Shown here: positions 15,373-23,435 of the stretch, in pieces
Layout of the letters: each line of letters begins with the position of its first letter
How positions within the stretch are numbered: position 1 is the stretch's first letter
NCBI GenBank assembly: GCA_013361095.1
Contig: JAATWA010000001.1
Coordinates: 3,875,001 to 3,939,000 of the forward strand
Reading direction: 5' to 3'
DNA: 64,000 nucleotides
Origin: Pseudanabaena biceps
Lineage (GTDB): Bacteria; Cyanobacteriota; Cyanobacteriia; Pseudanabaenales; Pseudanabaenaceae
Program-made: the position numbers and the translations under genes
The notes under the pieces: model-generated
Seen by the model: only the letters and a program-made list of their open reading frames with translations
The model's database searches: none
What the model was told of the DNA's origin: nothing

Positions 15373-15514
15373 TTCAATAGCAAGAAATTCTTGAGTCCAA
15401 CCTTTGAGGTCAAACTGACGCTTAGCTTGTTTAATGCCTGCTGATGAGGCTTGTAGTGATCGCTTAGAAATAGTAGGAGACTCCCATTTGATAGTTTGCC
15501 ATAAGTAGCTAGAC

Positions 15515-15572
15515 CACGAATTCCAAAAGCTGTAACTCGCTGTGCAATGAGTTACAGCTTTTGGAATTCGTG
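15515..15572. repeat. Perfect 24-bp-arm hairpin
   Basis: Arms CACGAATTCCAAAAGCTGTA... at 15515-15538 and 15549-15572. No GGCGC core; the loop is GCTGTGCAAT. It lies upstream of the HTH-kinase gene. Confidence 0.65.
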
Positions 15573-15704
15573 CTATGTCGTACTTTACTACTCAATAAAT
15601 ATATATAGTAATTTCACTCAAATCTTCAACGCCTCAATGTATATATTTGTATTCAAATCAATCGTCTAATACAAATCAAGCATTAAATCAAGCAAATAAT
15701 ATTT

Positions 15705-15763
15705 CAAAAAGCCAGAAGATTAGTGGCGGCGCAAAGCGCCGCCACTAATCTTCTGGCTTTTTG
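15705..15763. repeat. Perfect 28-bp-arm hairpin
   Basis: CAAAAAGCCAGAAGATTAGT then GGCGGCGC, loop AAA, exact complement. It lies between divergently placed accessory genes. The rest of the 15.57-15.90 kb gap shows nothing recognisable. Confidence 0.75.
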
Positions 15764-15895
15764 GTTTGTACTAACTAACTCTAGCTTTGCTGTATCACTT
15801 AGCCTTAATTATGTCTACAGTCTTTTGCGGCTTTGTGTAGCACAAGAAAGCGAAAACCGCTGTGGCTACTTATCATCTCTCTACTTCGCCTGATC

Positions 15896-17164
15896 TTAAA
15901 TAACTCCATCGGCTGCCATCTCTTCGCGGGTGTAACTAATTGAGAAACCTAAAAAAGCAGCATTTAGTTCTATTTCAGATACCGCAGGAAATAACCTAAG
16001 AGTACTTATGCCCAAATTTTTGGGATTGTCCGCTAGCCAACCAAAGGCTGATTTGGTATATGTCTTTACCACCAAAACTTCTCCCTCCGCAGTGTGGTTT
16101 AGAGATAGCTCCGCATCTCCTGGTTTTAGATACATTTCGCTATAAATCTGACCTAACATCCGCCACTGTTGCCGCCAATAAGTCATACCTTGTTTTTCAT
16201 GGACGATCGCATATTCCGCTAGTTCAGCAATATTATTCCAAGTAATATCATCACGACAAAAAGCTTCTCGCAATTCAGCGATCGCTTGTTCACAGTCACT
16301 ATCAAATTTTTGTAAGGGAATAGGATCAGTAAGACGACGTGGAGTTTTGCTGAGGGTCATCAAGGATTGAATGATCGTGGACTTAATCTGACTAGATAGC
16401 TGCTCCTTAGCTCTTTGTGTTTGCCAATCTATACCCTGCTCAGTGGTGGCATACATGGCAGGTAAACGATTTAACACATAAGCTGATACATCATCAACGC
16501 CAACTTTGCGTGGCAGTACATTTGCCATTTTTACAATTTGACTTGCGACTTCTTTACTAACTAAATTCTCTAGGACATTAACTAGAAAATAAGAAGCTGA
16601 CAGAATATAGGAATTCAACTCTGGATTAGCTAATTCAGAAGGGTTTTGCCAACTCCGATGATCTTTGTTTTCATGATGATTAGTTTCTTTGCGATGTATA
16701 TAACCTTTGATTTCTCGCAACCTTTCGCGATCGCTAATACTTAAACCAACAAATTCTGGTGTATAGGCTACAAGAGATAGAGTTTCCTGAAAAGCTTGCG
16801 GCACATCTTTCCACAACAAAGTGGGCTTTCTGAAAAGTTTTTGAAGTTTTGCTAAAACATGGGCAGGTGTTTCAATTTTGCTAGCCGCAATTTTAGTTGA
16901 ACGACGTAAAGGATCGCGCTTTACGCCCAGCAGTGCTTGTTGTACAGCATTGACAATTTGGCTATGCAATTCATTGTGAGCGCGTTTGCGCTGTTGCAAC
17001 CAACCACGACTAGTACTCGCATACAACACAGGCAAACGATTTAGGGCGAAGGCTGAGGCTTCGCTTAAGTTTATTGATTGCTGGACATTGGGATTAAGAT
17101 GCTTGATCTGTTCCTGTACTTCAACAACAACGATTTCCTCAAGGGCGTTTTTGAGGCTAGTCAT
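15896..17164 (-). CDS. Tandem ComFB-domain protein
   Basis: Two ComFB (late competence) domains in one 422-residue chain. The first is at about residues 5-82 (ALEEIVVVEVQEQIKHL, SEASAFALNRLPVLYASTSR, ELHSQIVNAVQQAL). The second is at about 188-265 (VLENLVSKEVASQI, DDVSAYVLNRLPAMYATTEQ, LSSQIKSTIIQSL). Both retain the ALNRLP/VLNRLP-xYAT core. The spacer and the C-terminal 150 residues are unrecognised. Single-domain ComFB proteins of cyanobacteria have been described as cyclic-nucleotide receptors linked to competence and motility; whether both domains bind ligand is unknown. Transcribed alone. Confidence 0.8.
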   Translation of the reverse strand: MTSLKNALEEIVVVEVQEQIKHLNPNVQQSINLSEASAFALNRLPVLYASTSRGWLQQRKRAHNELHSQIVNAVQQALLGVKRDPLRRSTKIAASKIETPAHVLAKLQKLFRKPTLLWKDVPQAFQETLSLVAYTPEFVGLSISDRERLREIKGYIHRKETNHHENKDHRSWQNPSELANPELNSYILSASYFLVNVLENLVSKEVASQIVKMANVLPRKVGVDDVSAYVLNRLPAMYATTEQGIDWQTQRAKEQLSSQIKSTIIQSLMTLSKTPRRLTDPIPLQKFDSDCEQAIAELREAFCRDDITWNNIAELAEYAIVHEKQGMTYWRQQWRMLGQIYSEMYLKPGDAELSLNHTAEGEVLVVKTYTKSAFGWLADNPKNLGISTLRLFPAVSEIELNAAFLGFSISYTREEMAADGVI

Positions 17165-17260
17165 AGTTTAGTGATGCAGTTGTTAGGTTTATTTTACCCA
17201 AATAAGTGAGTAGCTAGTTCCTTGTATGTACCTAATATTTTAAGCATAGCTACAGCTATC

Positions 17261-17299
17261 AAAACCCAAAAGTAAAGTGCTACTTTACTTTTGGGTTTT
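17261..17299. repeat. Hairpin, AAAACCCAAAAG arms
   Basis: Exact 18-bp arms with loop GCT, directly abutting the 130-bp element that starts at 17300. TACAGCTAT on its left resembles a family 1 end. Confidence 0.65.
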
Positions 17300-17427
17300 C
17301 AGCAATTCTCATTATAAAAATTAGTTTTTTGAAAGCCAGCCTACGGCTGGCTTTCAAAAAACCAATTTTGGGGTTTGCAGCGCCTTAGGCGCTGCAAACC
17401 CCAAAATTGGTTTCATAACGAAGTTGG
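17300..17427. repeat. CAGCAATTCT element, copy A (family 4)
   Basis: About 130 bp: CAGCAATTCTCATTATAAAA, inner hairpin GAAAGCCAGCC/GGCTGGCTTTC, then CCAATTTTGGGGTTTGCAGC and its complement. The right end (ATAACGAAGTTG) is more diverged than in copies at 36492, 49081 and 59154. Confidence 0.75.
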
Positions 17428-17434
17428 CGATCTC

Positions 17435-17488
17435 TAGCCCCAAAAAGCTGTGGCGCACACGCTGCGTGCGCCACAGCTTTTTGGGCTA
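17435..17488. repeat. Hairpin before the topoisomerase gene
   Basis: CAAAAAGCTGTGGCGCAC and its complement around ACGCTGC, with outer TAGCCC/GGGCTA. A degraded relative (GCGGCGCTGCGTGCGCCAC) follows to about 17525. The remaining bases to 17617 hold no obvious feature. Confidence 0.6.
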
Positions 17489-17617
17489 AGTAGGATGCGG
17501 CGCTGCGTGCGCCACTCTGCTTTTAGCTTTTAGGAGGTTTCAGCTATGTGGGATCTAAATTTACTGTTACATTGTTTTCAAGTATCGTGATCATTTTGTA
17601 AAGCGTTCGTAGATTTT

Positions 17618-20305
17618 ATGGCAAAGCAAGGGCAGCAACAGCTAGATTTTGGGATGGAGCCGAAGGGGGGAAACATCATACCGACTTCACTACACTCAGA
17701 AATGCAGCGATCATACCTAGAGTACGCGATGAGCGTAATTGTCGGTCGCGCCCTACCTGATGCCCGCGACGGGCTTAAACCAGTGCATCGTCGCATTATT
17801 TATGCCATGCACGAACTGGGGCTACTGCCAGAACGTCCTTTTCGGAAGTGCGCCCGTGTAGTTGGCGATGTGCTGGGTAAATATCATCCTCATGGAGATC
17901 AATCGGTTTACGATGCCCTTGTGCGCTTGGTGCAGGATTTTTCTAGCCGTTACCCTTTACTGTCAGGGCATGGCAATTTTGGCTCAGTCGATAATGACCC
18001 TGCTGCGGCAATGCGCTATACCGAATGTCGCTTGGCGGCGATCGGTAATGAGGCTCTGTTGGGGGAAATCGAAGAAGATGTTGTAGATTTTGTTGATAAT
18101 TTTGATGGCTCTGAGCAAGAACCCGCCGTATTGCCAGCTCAGTTACCGATGTTGTTACTCAATGGCTCCACGGGAATTGCGGTGGGGATGGCGACCAATA
18201 TCCCGCCCCATAATTTGAGTGAAGTTGTGGATGGCGCGATCGCTTTGATCGATAACCCTGATTTGCCTGATGAGCAATTGTTGAGTCTGATTCCTGCGCC
18301 TGATTTTCCTACGGGTGGGATTATCATGAATGCTGATGGTGTGCGCGAGGCATATTTGACGGGGCGTGGGAGCATCACTATTCGAGGCGTGGCGTCGGTG
18401 GAGCAGATGGGCGGCAAGGGGACAGGGAAACGCCAAAAACAAGCGATTATCGTTACGGAGTTACCCTATCAAGTTAATAAATCAGCGTGGATCGAAAAAA
18501 TTGCGGAGCTGGTAAACAACGGCAAAATCGAAGGGATTTCTGATATTCGTGATGAAAGCGATCGCACAGGAATGCGCGTAGTAATTGAACTCAAAAAAGA
18601 TGTAATTCCTGAGGTAATTATTGATCAGCTTTATCGTCAAACGGCTTTGCAATCTAATTTCGGGGCGATTTTATTAGCCCTCAAAGGCGCTCAACCAAAA
18701 CAAATGAGTTTGCGAGAACTTCTGCAAGAGTTTCTCTCTTTTAGAGAAGAAACTCTCGCTAAGCGATTCCGCTATGAGCTAAAAAAAGCACAGGAAAAAT
18801 CTCATCTATTGGAAGGTTTAGTTCTAGTCTTACAAGATATTGATCGCCTGATCAGAATTTTGAGATTTGCGAATAATAGCGCCCTTGCCAAAACTGATTT
18901 ACAAACTGAATTCGGACTTTCAGAAACCCAGTCTGAAGCAATTCTCTCTATGCCTTTGCGCCGTATCACCGCCATTGAGCAGCAAAAAATTCGTGAAGAG
19001 TTAGAGACTTTACAGCAACAGGTAGCAAGGTTAGATAGATTACTTGGCGATCGCCGTGAGTTGATGAAATATCTCAAAAAAGAACTTCGCGATCATAAAA
19101 AAAGACATAGCGATCAACGCAGAACTTATCTCGCTTGGCAATTTGCAGAAAAGCAGTCTGAAGATATCCCTGCCGACGATCAGTTGCCAAAGCGAACTTC
19201 TAAAACTGCTAAGCCTAAAATTGCTGAAGCAGAAATTTCGGTAGAGAAACCTACAGAAACTGAGAAAACAAGCGATCGCAAAGTCACTAAAATTGCTAAG
19301 CAAGCCAAGCCCGAAATTCCTGCGATTTCTTTGACCACAGAGCTAAATATTCCCGTTGCCGAGCCACAGGATATTGCTGTCCAGATTACCCACAAGGGCT
19401 ATATCAAGAGTCTAGAACTAGCGGCGAAATCCTCGCAGTCAGCTAATCTCAATGACGATGTAATGATCGCTGCCTATGACACTCGCAGCGATCGCGAAAT
19501 GGTGGTGCTAACTCGCTCAGGTCGAGCTTTGCCATTAGCTTTAGATGCTGTACCTATAGTCAAAGGTAAAGGCAGAGGCACTCCTTTAATTACGTTACTG
19601 TCCGATAGTACTGATAAAGTGGTTTCACAATTTGTTTGGGAAAAGAATGCTGACTCAACGGAAGGCTTAGTTTTACTTTCTAGTCAAGGCAAAATCAAGC
19701 GATCGCCTTTAAGTGAATTTGCCGATATGACCGCAAGAGGCTTGATTGCGGCGAAGTTTAAAGAAGATGACTCGCTCTTCTGGGCAGATGTGGTGGGTCT
19801 AGATCAAGAATTAGCGATCGCCACTTCCGCAGGGAGAATTCTCAGACTCAAAGCTGATGAAACCCAAATTCCGACGGTGGGACGTGCTGCCGCAGGTAAT
19901 ATGGCGCTGCGGCTAAGTAGTGCCGAAACTCAAATCGGCGTATCCGTAATCGATCTGCACAACTATCCCGACTCAGAATTGTTATTGATCACCGCCGAAG
20001 GTTTTGCCAAACGTCTTTCGGCGGTGCATATTCGGGCGGCGGTTAGAGGTGCGATCGGTTCTCAATGCTTCAAGTTCCAATCACGCGCTGATCAGTTAGT
20101 AAGTATGACCGCGATCGGCAATCCTCGACCAGATGTGACGGTCACCTTCTTGATTGGTCAAGATCATGAGAATGGGCTGAGAACTGTGCAAATGCCACTA
20201 GGTGCGATTCCTTTAGAGTTGCCTAACGGTTATGGGCGTTCTATTTTTGCTGGAGAAAGTGATTTAGCAAGATTAGAAAAAGTGATTCGCGTAGTTGCCA
20301 AATAA
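17618..20305 (+). CDS. gyrA: DNA gyrase / topoisomerase IV subunit A
   Basis: Type IIA topoisomerase cleavage subunit, 895 residues. The breakage-reunion domain begins PTSLHSEMQRSYLEYAMSVI, then GRALPDARDGLKPVHRR, the winged helix FRKCARVVGDVLGKYHPHGD and the catalytic tyrosine in AMRYTECRL. A coiled-coil tower (about 390-480) and a charged Lys/Glu/Thr linker (about 500-570) precede the beta-pinwheel C-terminal domain. Cyanobacteria often carry two A subunits. The HGDQSVYDALVRLVQDFSSR wording and lack of an obvious QRRGGKG GyrA box make this look like the second, ParC-like one, so the symbol is tentative. Confidence 0.88.
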   Translation: MAKQGQQQLDFGMEPKGGNIIPTSLHSEMQRSYLEYAMSVIVGRALPDARDGLKPVHRRIIYAMHELGLLPERPFRKCARVVGDVLGKYHPHGDQSVYDALVRLVQDFSSRYPLLSGHGNFGSVDNDPAAAMRYTECRLAAIGNEALLGEIEEDVVDFVDNFDGSEQEPAVLPAQLPMLLLNGSTGIAVGMATNIPPHNLSEVVDGAIALIDNPDLPDEQLLSLIPAPDFPTGGIIMNADGVREAYLTGRGSITIRGVASVEQMGGKGTGKRQKQAIIVTELPYQVNKSAWIEKIAELVNNGKIEGISDIRDESDRTGMRVVIELKKDVIPEVIIDQLYRQTALQSNFGAILLALKGAQPKQMSLRELLQEFLSFREETLAKRFRYELKKAQEKSHLLEGLVLVLQDIDRLIRILRFANNSALAKTDLQTEFGLSETQSEAILSMPLRRITAIEQQKIREELETLQQQVARLDRLLGDRRELMKYLKKELRDHKKRHSDQRRTYLAWQFAEKQSEDIPADDQLPKRTSKTAKPKIAEAEISVEKPTETEKTSDRKVTKIAKQAKPEIPAISLTTELNIPVAEPQDIAVQITHKGYIKSLELAAKSSQSANLNDDVMIAAYDTRSDREMVVLTRSGRALPLALDAVPIVKGKGRGTPLITLLSDSTDKVVSQFVWEKNADSTEGLVLLSSQGKIKRSPLSEFADMTARGLIAAKFKEDDSLFWADVVGLDQELAIATSAGRILRLKADETQIPTVGRAAAGNMALRLSSAETQIGVSVIDLHNYPDSELLLITAEGFAKRLSAVHIRAAVRGAIGSQCFKFQSRADQLVSMTAIGNPRPDVTVTFLIGQDHENGLRTVQMPLGAIPLELPNGYGRSIFAGESDLARLEKVIRVVAK

Positions 20306-20439
20306 AGATAGAGATGTGCGGCTCCGCCGCACATCTCTATCTTTAGGGAGTGGATGGCACGAAGTGTTGCCTAGAAGATTTAAAACCCAAGAATTAATTG
20401 GCGGCGCTTCGCGCCGCCAATTAATTCTTGGGTTTTAAA
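20304..20439. terminator. Two hairpins after the topoisomerase gene
   Basis: 20304-20344 has exact 19-bp arms (AAAGATAGAGATGTGCGGC) with loop TCC and overlaps the TAA stop. 20379-20439 has exact 29-bp arms (TTTAAAACCCAAGAATTAAT...) with the GGCGGCGC core and loop TTC. Confidence 0.75.
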
Positions 20440-20459
20440 GGAAGCGAAAAGCGCGGTAC

Positions 20460-21899
20460 TTACGGTTTTTTTCTTAAACGGCGTAAATCGATTTTGGCGC
20501 GGAGTTCATCTTTGATTCTGGCTAAAATAGAATCTTCATCAATAGTATCGAGAATGCGCTTTACCACAGCTTTAGGACCATCAGCTCCCCAAGACGCGCC
20601 ATTGGCTAAATATTCCTTAGTTACTAGTCCGAGAGCATAGGTCGAAAAACCCGCCACACCCGCTTGGGCGATCGCTACTGACAAATAGCCGCCCAAGGTT
20701 GCACCACCCGTAACAGGCACAGCGATCCCCAACAAACCCTTGAGGGAACTTAACCCAAAGTTTGCTAAAAACTCACTGGCACTAATGCCGCCCATGCTGA
20801 TCGCAATTTTTTGCATCAGTGAAATCGCGCCACGATTACTCATATTGATGCCATATAGCTTTGATAAAGCCACAATCATCGAGACATCAATAATTGCACT
20901 AGTAATCACATCAATGACAGTGAAGGGATTAACCGCGATCGCCACGGATTGCGTGATTACACAATTCCAGATGACACGATTGGCTTGGTGATCGCGAACA
21001 AACATTTTGCGCTGTACCACCCGCTCCTGCACCATATCCGCAAACATCATCGTATTCAACGCGATTAAAGATTTTCCTTCGCGATCAAGTAGTTCGAGAA
21101 TCTTTAGCTTCAAGTCATCTATCTGTGGTTTACCCAAAACTAATTCTGCTTCAAAAGAGCCATCGGGCTGACGAATGGCTCTAGCTTCAAGGGGCGAGGC
21201 TGCCGTCATCACGATTTCGTCTTGCGTTAAAATCTCCTTCACGCGATCGTCACGAATTTTGGCATAGATTGCCATGCGGTCTTCAGGCGGATATTGATCA
21301 ATTTTGTTGAATACCAGCAAAATTGGTTTACTTGCTCCCCGCAGCTCCGATAGAGCTTCATATTCAACCTTAGTGATGTCCCCTGCCACAATAAATAAAA
21401 TCAAATCAGCCTGCTGAGCAATGCGTTTAGCCAGTTCCGCCCGACCTTCCCCATCTACTTCATCAATTCCTGGAGTATCGATCAGTTCAATTCTTGCCTC
21501 ACCTTTGCCTTGAAAAGAAGCCTTAAGAATTGTGCGATCGCCATTGCTCTGCATCGCCTCACGGGATATCTGCCACTCGGCAACCTGACGGCTGGTAGTG
21601 ACACCGTGGAGAGGACCAGTCTCAAAAACTTGCCCTCCCATCAATGCATTTAATACCGAAGACTTGCCACGCCCCACCATCCCAAATACAGCTATTTGTA
21701 GTACTTGTCGTTCCAATTTATCCAGCATTTGCTGAAGTTCTTCTAGGGTTTCTTCCAGTCCCCGCCGTTCCCGTTCTGTCAAGTCTAAGCCCGCAACTAT
21801 ATCCCGCAAGGTGCGCTGTGCTTGACGATAATTTAACTCCTCAAATATCTCATCAAAGCTAAGAAAGTTTTCATTTTGGGGCATTGCGTTATTGGTCAT
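20460..21899 (-). CDS. Dynamin/Era-like GTPase with DUF697 membrane domain
   Basis: GTP-binding protein of about 479 residues. G-motifs are visible: G1 FGMVGRGKSSVLNAL (about 80), G2-region TTSRQV, G3 IDTPGIDE, G4 NKID. The C-terminal half is hydrophobic (VIWNCVITQSVAIAVNPFTV, AIIDVSMIVALSKLYGI) and matches DUF697, so it is probably membrane-attached. ATG 21899 is preferred because the upstream in-frame extension is the translated hairpin at 21925-21977. YcjF/YcjX-like proteins share this layout; the cellular role is unknown. Confidence 0.84.
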   Translation of the reverse strand: MTNNAMPQNENFLSFDEIFEELNYRQAQRTLRDIVAGLDLTERERRGLEETLEELQQMLDKLERQVLQIAVFGMVGRGKSSVLNALMGGQVFETGPLHGVTTSRQVAEWQISREAMQSNGDRTILKASFQGKGEARIELIDTPGIDEVDGEGRAELAKRIAQQADLILFIVAGDITKVEYEALSELRGASKPILLVFNKIDQYPPEDRMAIYAKIRDDRVKEILTQDEIVMTAASPLEARAIRQPDGSFEAELVLGKPQIDDLKLKILELLDREGKSLIALNTMMFADMVQERVVQRKMFVRDHQANRVIWNCVITQSVAIAVNPFTVIDVITSAIIDVSMIVALSKLYGINMSNRGAISLMQKIAISMGGISASEFLANFGLSSLKGLLGIAVPVTGGATLGGYLSVAIAQAGVAGFSTYALGLVTKEYLANGASWGADGPKAVVKRILDTIDEDSILARIKDELRAKIDLRRLRKKP

Positions 21900-21924
21900 A
21901 CAATCTGTTGGGGATTTGTGTAGT

Positions 21925-22174
21925 CCAAGAAAACTTTTGAAAGGCTGGCAAAGCCAGCCTTTCAAAAGTTTTCTTGGGTTTTAAGAAAGCGCCAAGCGCT
22001 GTAACTAAGTAGCTCGGCATAGTTATAATTGCCGTGCCGCCCGCTACGCGGGCGGCACGGCAATCTGGGTATTAAGTTTACTTATGCTTAACTATAGCTA
22101 TAGTCATTTGTTTTAGGGCAGATCAAAACCCAATAATTGGGTTTTACGTCCTAGTACACTTGGCGATAGCTATA
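21925..22174. repeat. Hairpin cluster upstream of the tic22-like gene
   Basis: 21925-21977 (25-bp arms CCAAGAAAACTTTTGAAAGG..., loop AAA, followed by a GCGCTGTAA end). 22028-22064 (17-bp arms ATTGCCGTGCCGCCCGC, loop TAC). 22092-22174 is a family 1 element with TATAGCTATAGTCA and TGGCGATAGCTATA ends but only a short AAAACCCAAT inner hairpin, i.e. without the GC core. Confidence 0.72.
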
Positions 22175-22213
22175 CTTATAACTTTGGGGAGCAGTCTGGA
22201 ACTATACTTATAA
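22170..22213 (+). repeat. Direct repeat CTATACTTATAA
   Basis: Two exact 12-base copies, 32 bases apart, at 22170-22181 and 22202-22213. The second includes TATAAT and may be part of a promoter for the tic22-like gene; no convincing -35 box is seen. The remaining bases to 22421 show nothing else. Confidence 0.4.
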
Positions 22214-22421
22214 TATGCGAGTCCTGAGATGTAAGGATTTAGACTAGAGCGAAAAACAAAGTTAGTATTAAAAAGGTTGCGTTTGGCATGAGATGTTGTT
22301 AAAGTTGCAAGCAATTTAGGCTTTTGACGATTATCACCTTCTTTTTAGTAACTCGTTTAAGTAACTCGTTCTATTTTTGCTTTCCCGCCAAAAACCAATA
22401 TGTATCGTAGCTAGGAGAAAT

Positions 22422-23267
22422 ATGTCCGTATTCAAGTCGTTGGTTAAGCTAGCAGCCACCGCAGGTGTCGCAGGGGCGATCGCTGTTAGTCCCATATTTA
22501 CTCTCAAGGCTGAAGCTCTGACTGAAACGCAGGTTTTAGAACGGTTGGGTAGTATTCCTGTGTTTACGATTACTGATGATAAAGGTGCGCCGCTACTAGG
22601 TGCAGTGCCACAGCAGCCAAATACTAAGCCTGATGACAGTCAGCTTTTATTTTTCTTTCTCAGCCCCGACGAAGCCCAACTAATGCTCACTCAGGTTAAG
22701 AAGTCTAATCCTGAAGTTGGTAAAAAAGCGCAAATTGTGGTGCGATCGATGAATGATGCTTATCAGGTCATCCGCCAAAATAAGGATAAGAAGGTTCTCT
22801 TCCAGTTTATTCCCTCTAGAGCCAGTATTGATTCTGCAAAGACAATTTTGACTTCTCAGGGTGTCGCTGCGGACAAGATCCCTAATGTGCCTGTTTTCTT
22901 TGCGATCGGTGGTCAAGCTGATAAGCAAGGCTTATTGACTATGAGCATTGACCAAAATGGTAAACAAGAACAGGTTGTGCCATTTTTCTTAGACAAGTCT
23001 GACTTAGAAAAATTGCTAGAACGCGCTCAGCCTGACGTAGCTAAGGTAACTAAAATCCAAGTTGCGTCATTGTTTCAAGTCTTAGATTCAATGGTATCTA
23101 AGGACAATAAGGCTAATCCTGAGGTTGAGCGTTTTCAGTTTGTGCCATCACGCACTTCTTTTGAGTACATTCTCAAAAATAGCCCTCAGTCCACTTCGCC
23201 TCAGCCACAGATTGCTCCTGCAAAAGCAGCACCTGCTAATGCGCCCAAGCCTACTCCTAAGAAGTAG
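22422..23267 (+). CDS. Tic22-like family protein
   Basis: Cyanobacterial relative of the chloroplast import component Tic22, thought to act in the periplasm or thylakoid lumen on outer-membrane biogenesis. About 281 residues from ATG 22422, which has AGGAG nine bases upstream; the earlier in-frame start lacks a ribosome site. Signal-like start MSVFKSLVKLAATAGVAGAI, then the repeated half-domain pattern (IPVFTITDDKGAPLL with FLSPDEAQ, and VPVFFAIGGQADKQG with PFFLDKSDLEKLL). The tail is Pro/Ala/Lys-rich. Confidence 0.85.
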   Translation: MSVFKSLVKLAATAGVAGAIAVSPIFTLKAEALTETQVLERLGSIPVFTITDDKGAPLLGAVPQQPNTKPDDSQLLFFFLSPDEAQLMLTQVKKSNPEVGKKAQIVVRSMNDAYQVIRQNKDKKVLFQFIPSRASIDSAKTILTSQGVAADKIPNVPVFFAIGGQADKQGLLTMSIDQNGKQEQVVPFFLDKSDLEKLLERAQPDVAKVTKIQVASLFQVLDSMVSKDNKANPEVERFQFVPSRTSFEYILKNSPQSTSPQPQIAPAKAAPANAPKPTPKK

Positions 23268-23297
23268 TTAGAGCATCACCTATCCTAATCTTTAGTG

Positions 23298-23435
23298 AAA
23301 AAGGAGTCAGTGCTTTGCACTGACTCCTTTTTGGTGTTTTTAGTTACAGCTAATGGCGGCGCGAAGCGCCGCCATTAGCTGTAAAGCATAAAAGCTGTGG
23401 CTCCCGCTAAGCGGGAGCCACAGCTTTTATGCTTT
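23298..23435. terminator. Three hairpins between convergent genes
   Basis: 23298-23332 (16-bp arms AAAAAGGAGTCAGTGC, T-rich exit), 23344-23384 (19-bp arms TTACAGCTAATGGCGGCGC, loop GAA) and 23383-23435 (25-bp arms AAAGCATAAAAGCTGTGGCT..., loop TAA). The last overlaps the stop codon of the DUF3086 gene. Confidence 0.75.

Noticed and set aside
17261..17488. CRISPR-like repeat cluster
   Set aside because: Repeats are palindromic, of unequal length and without regular spacers; no cas genes are present.
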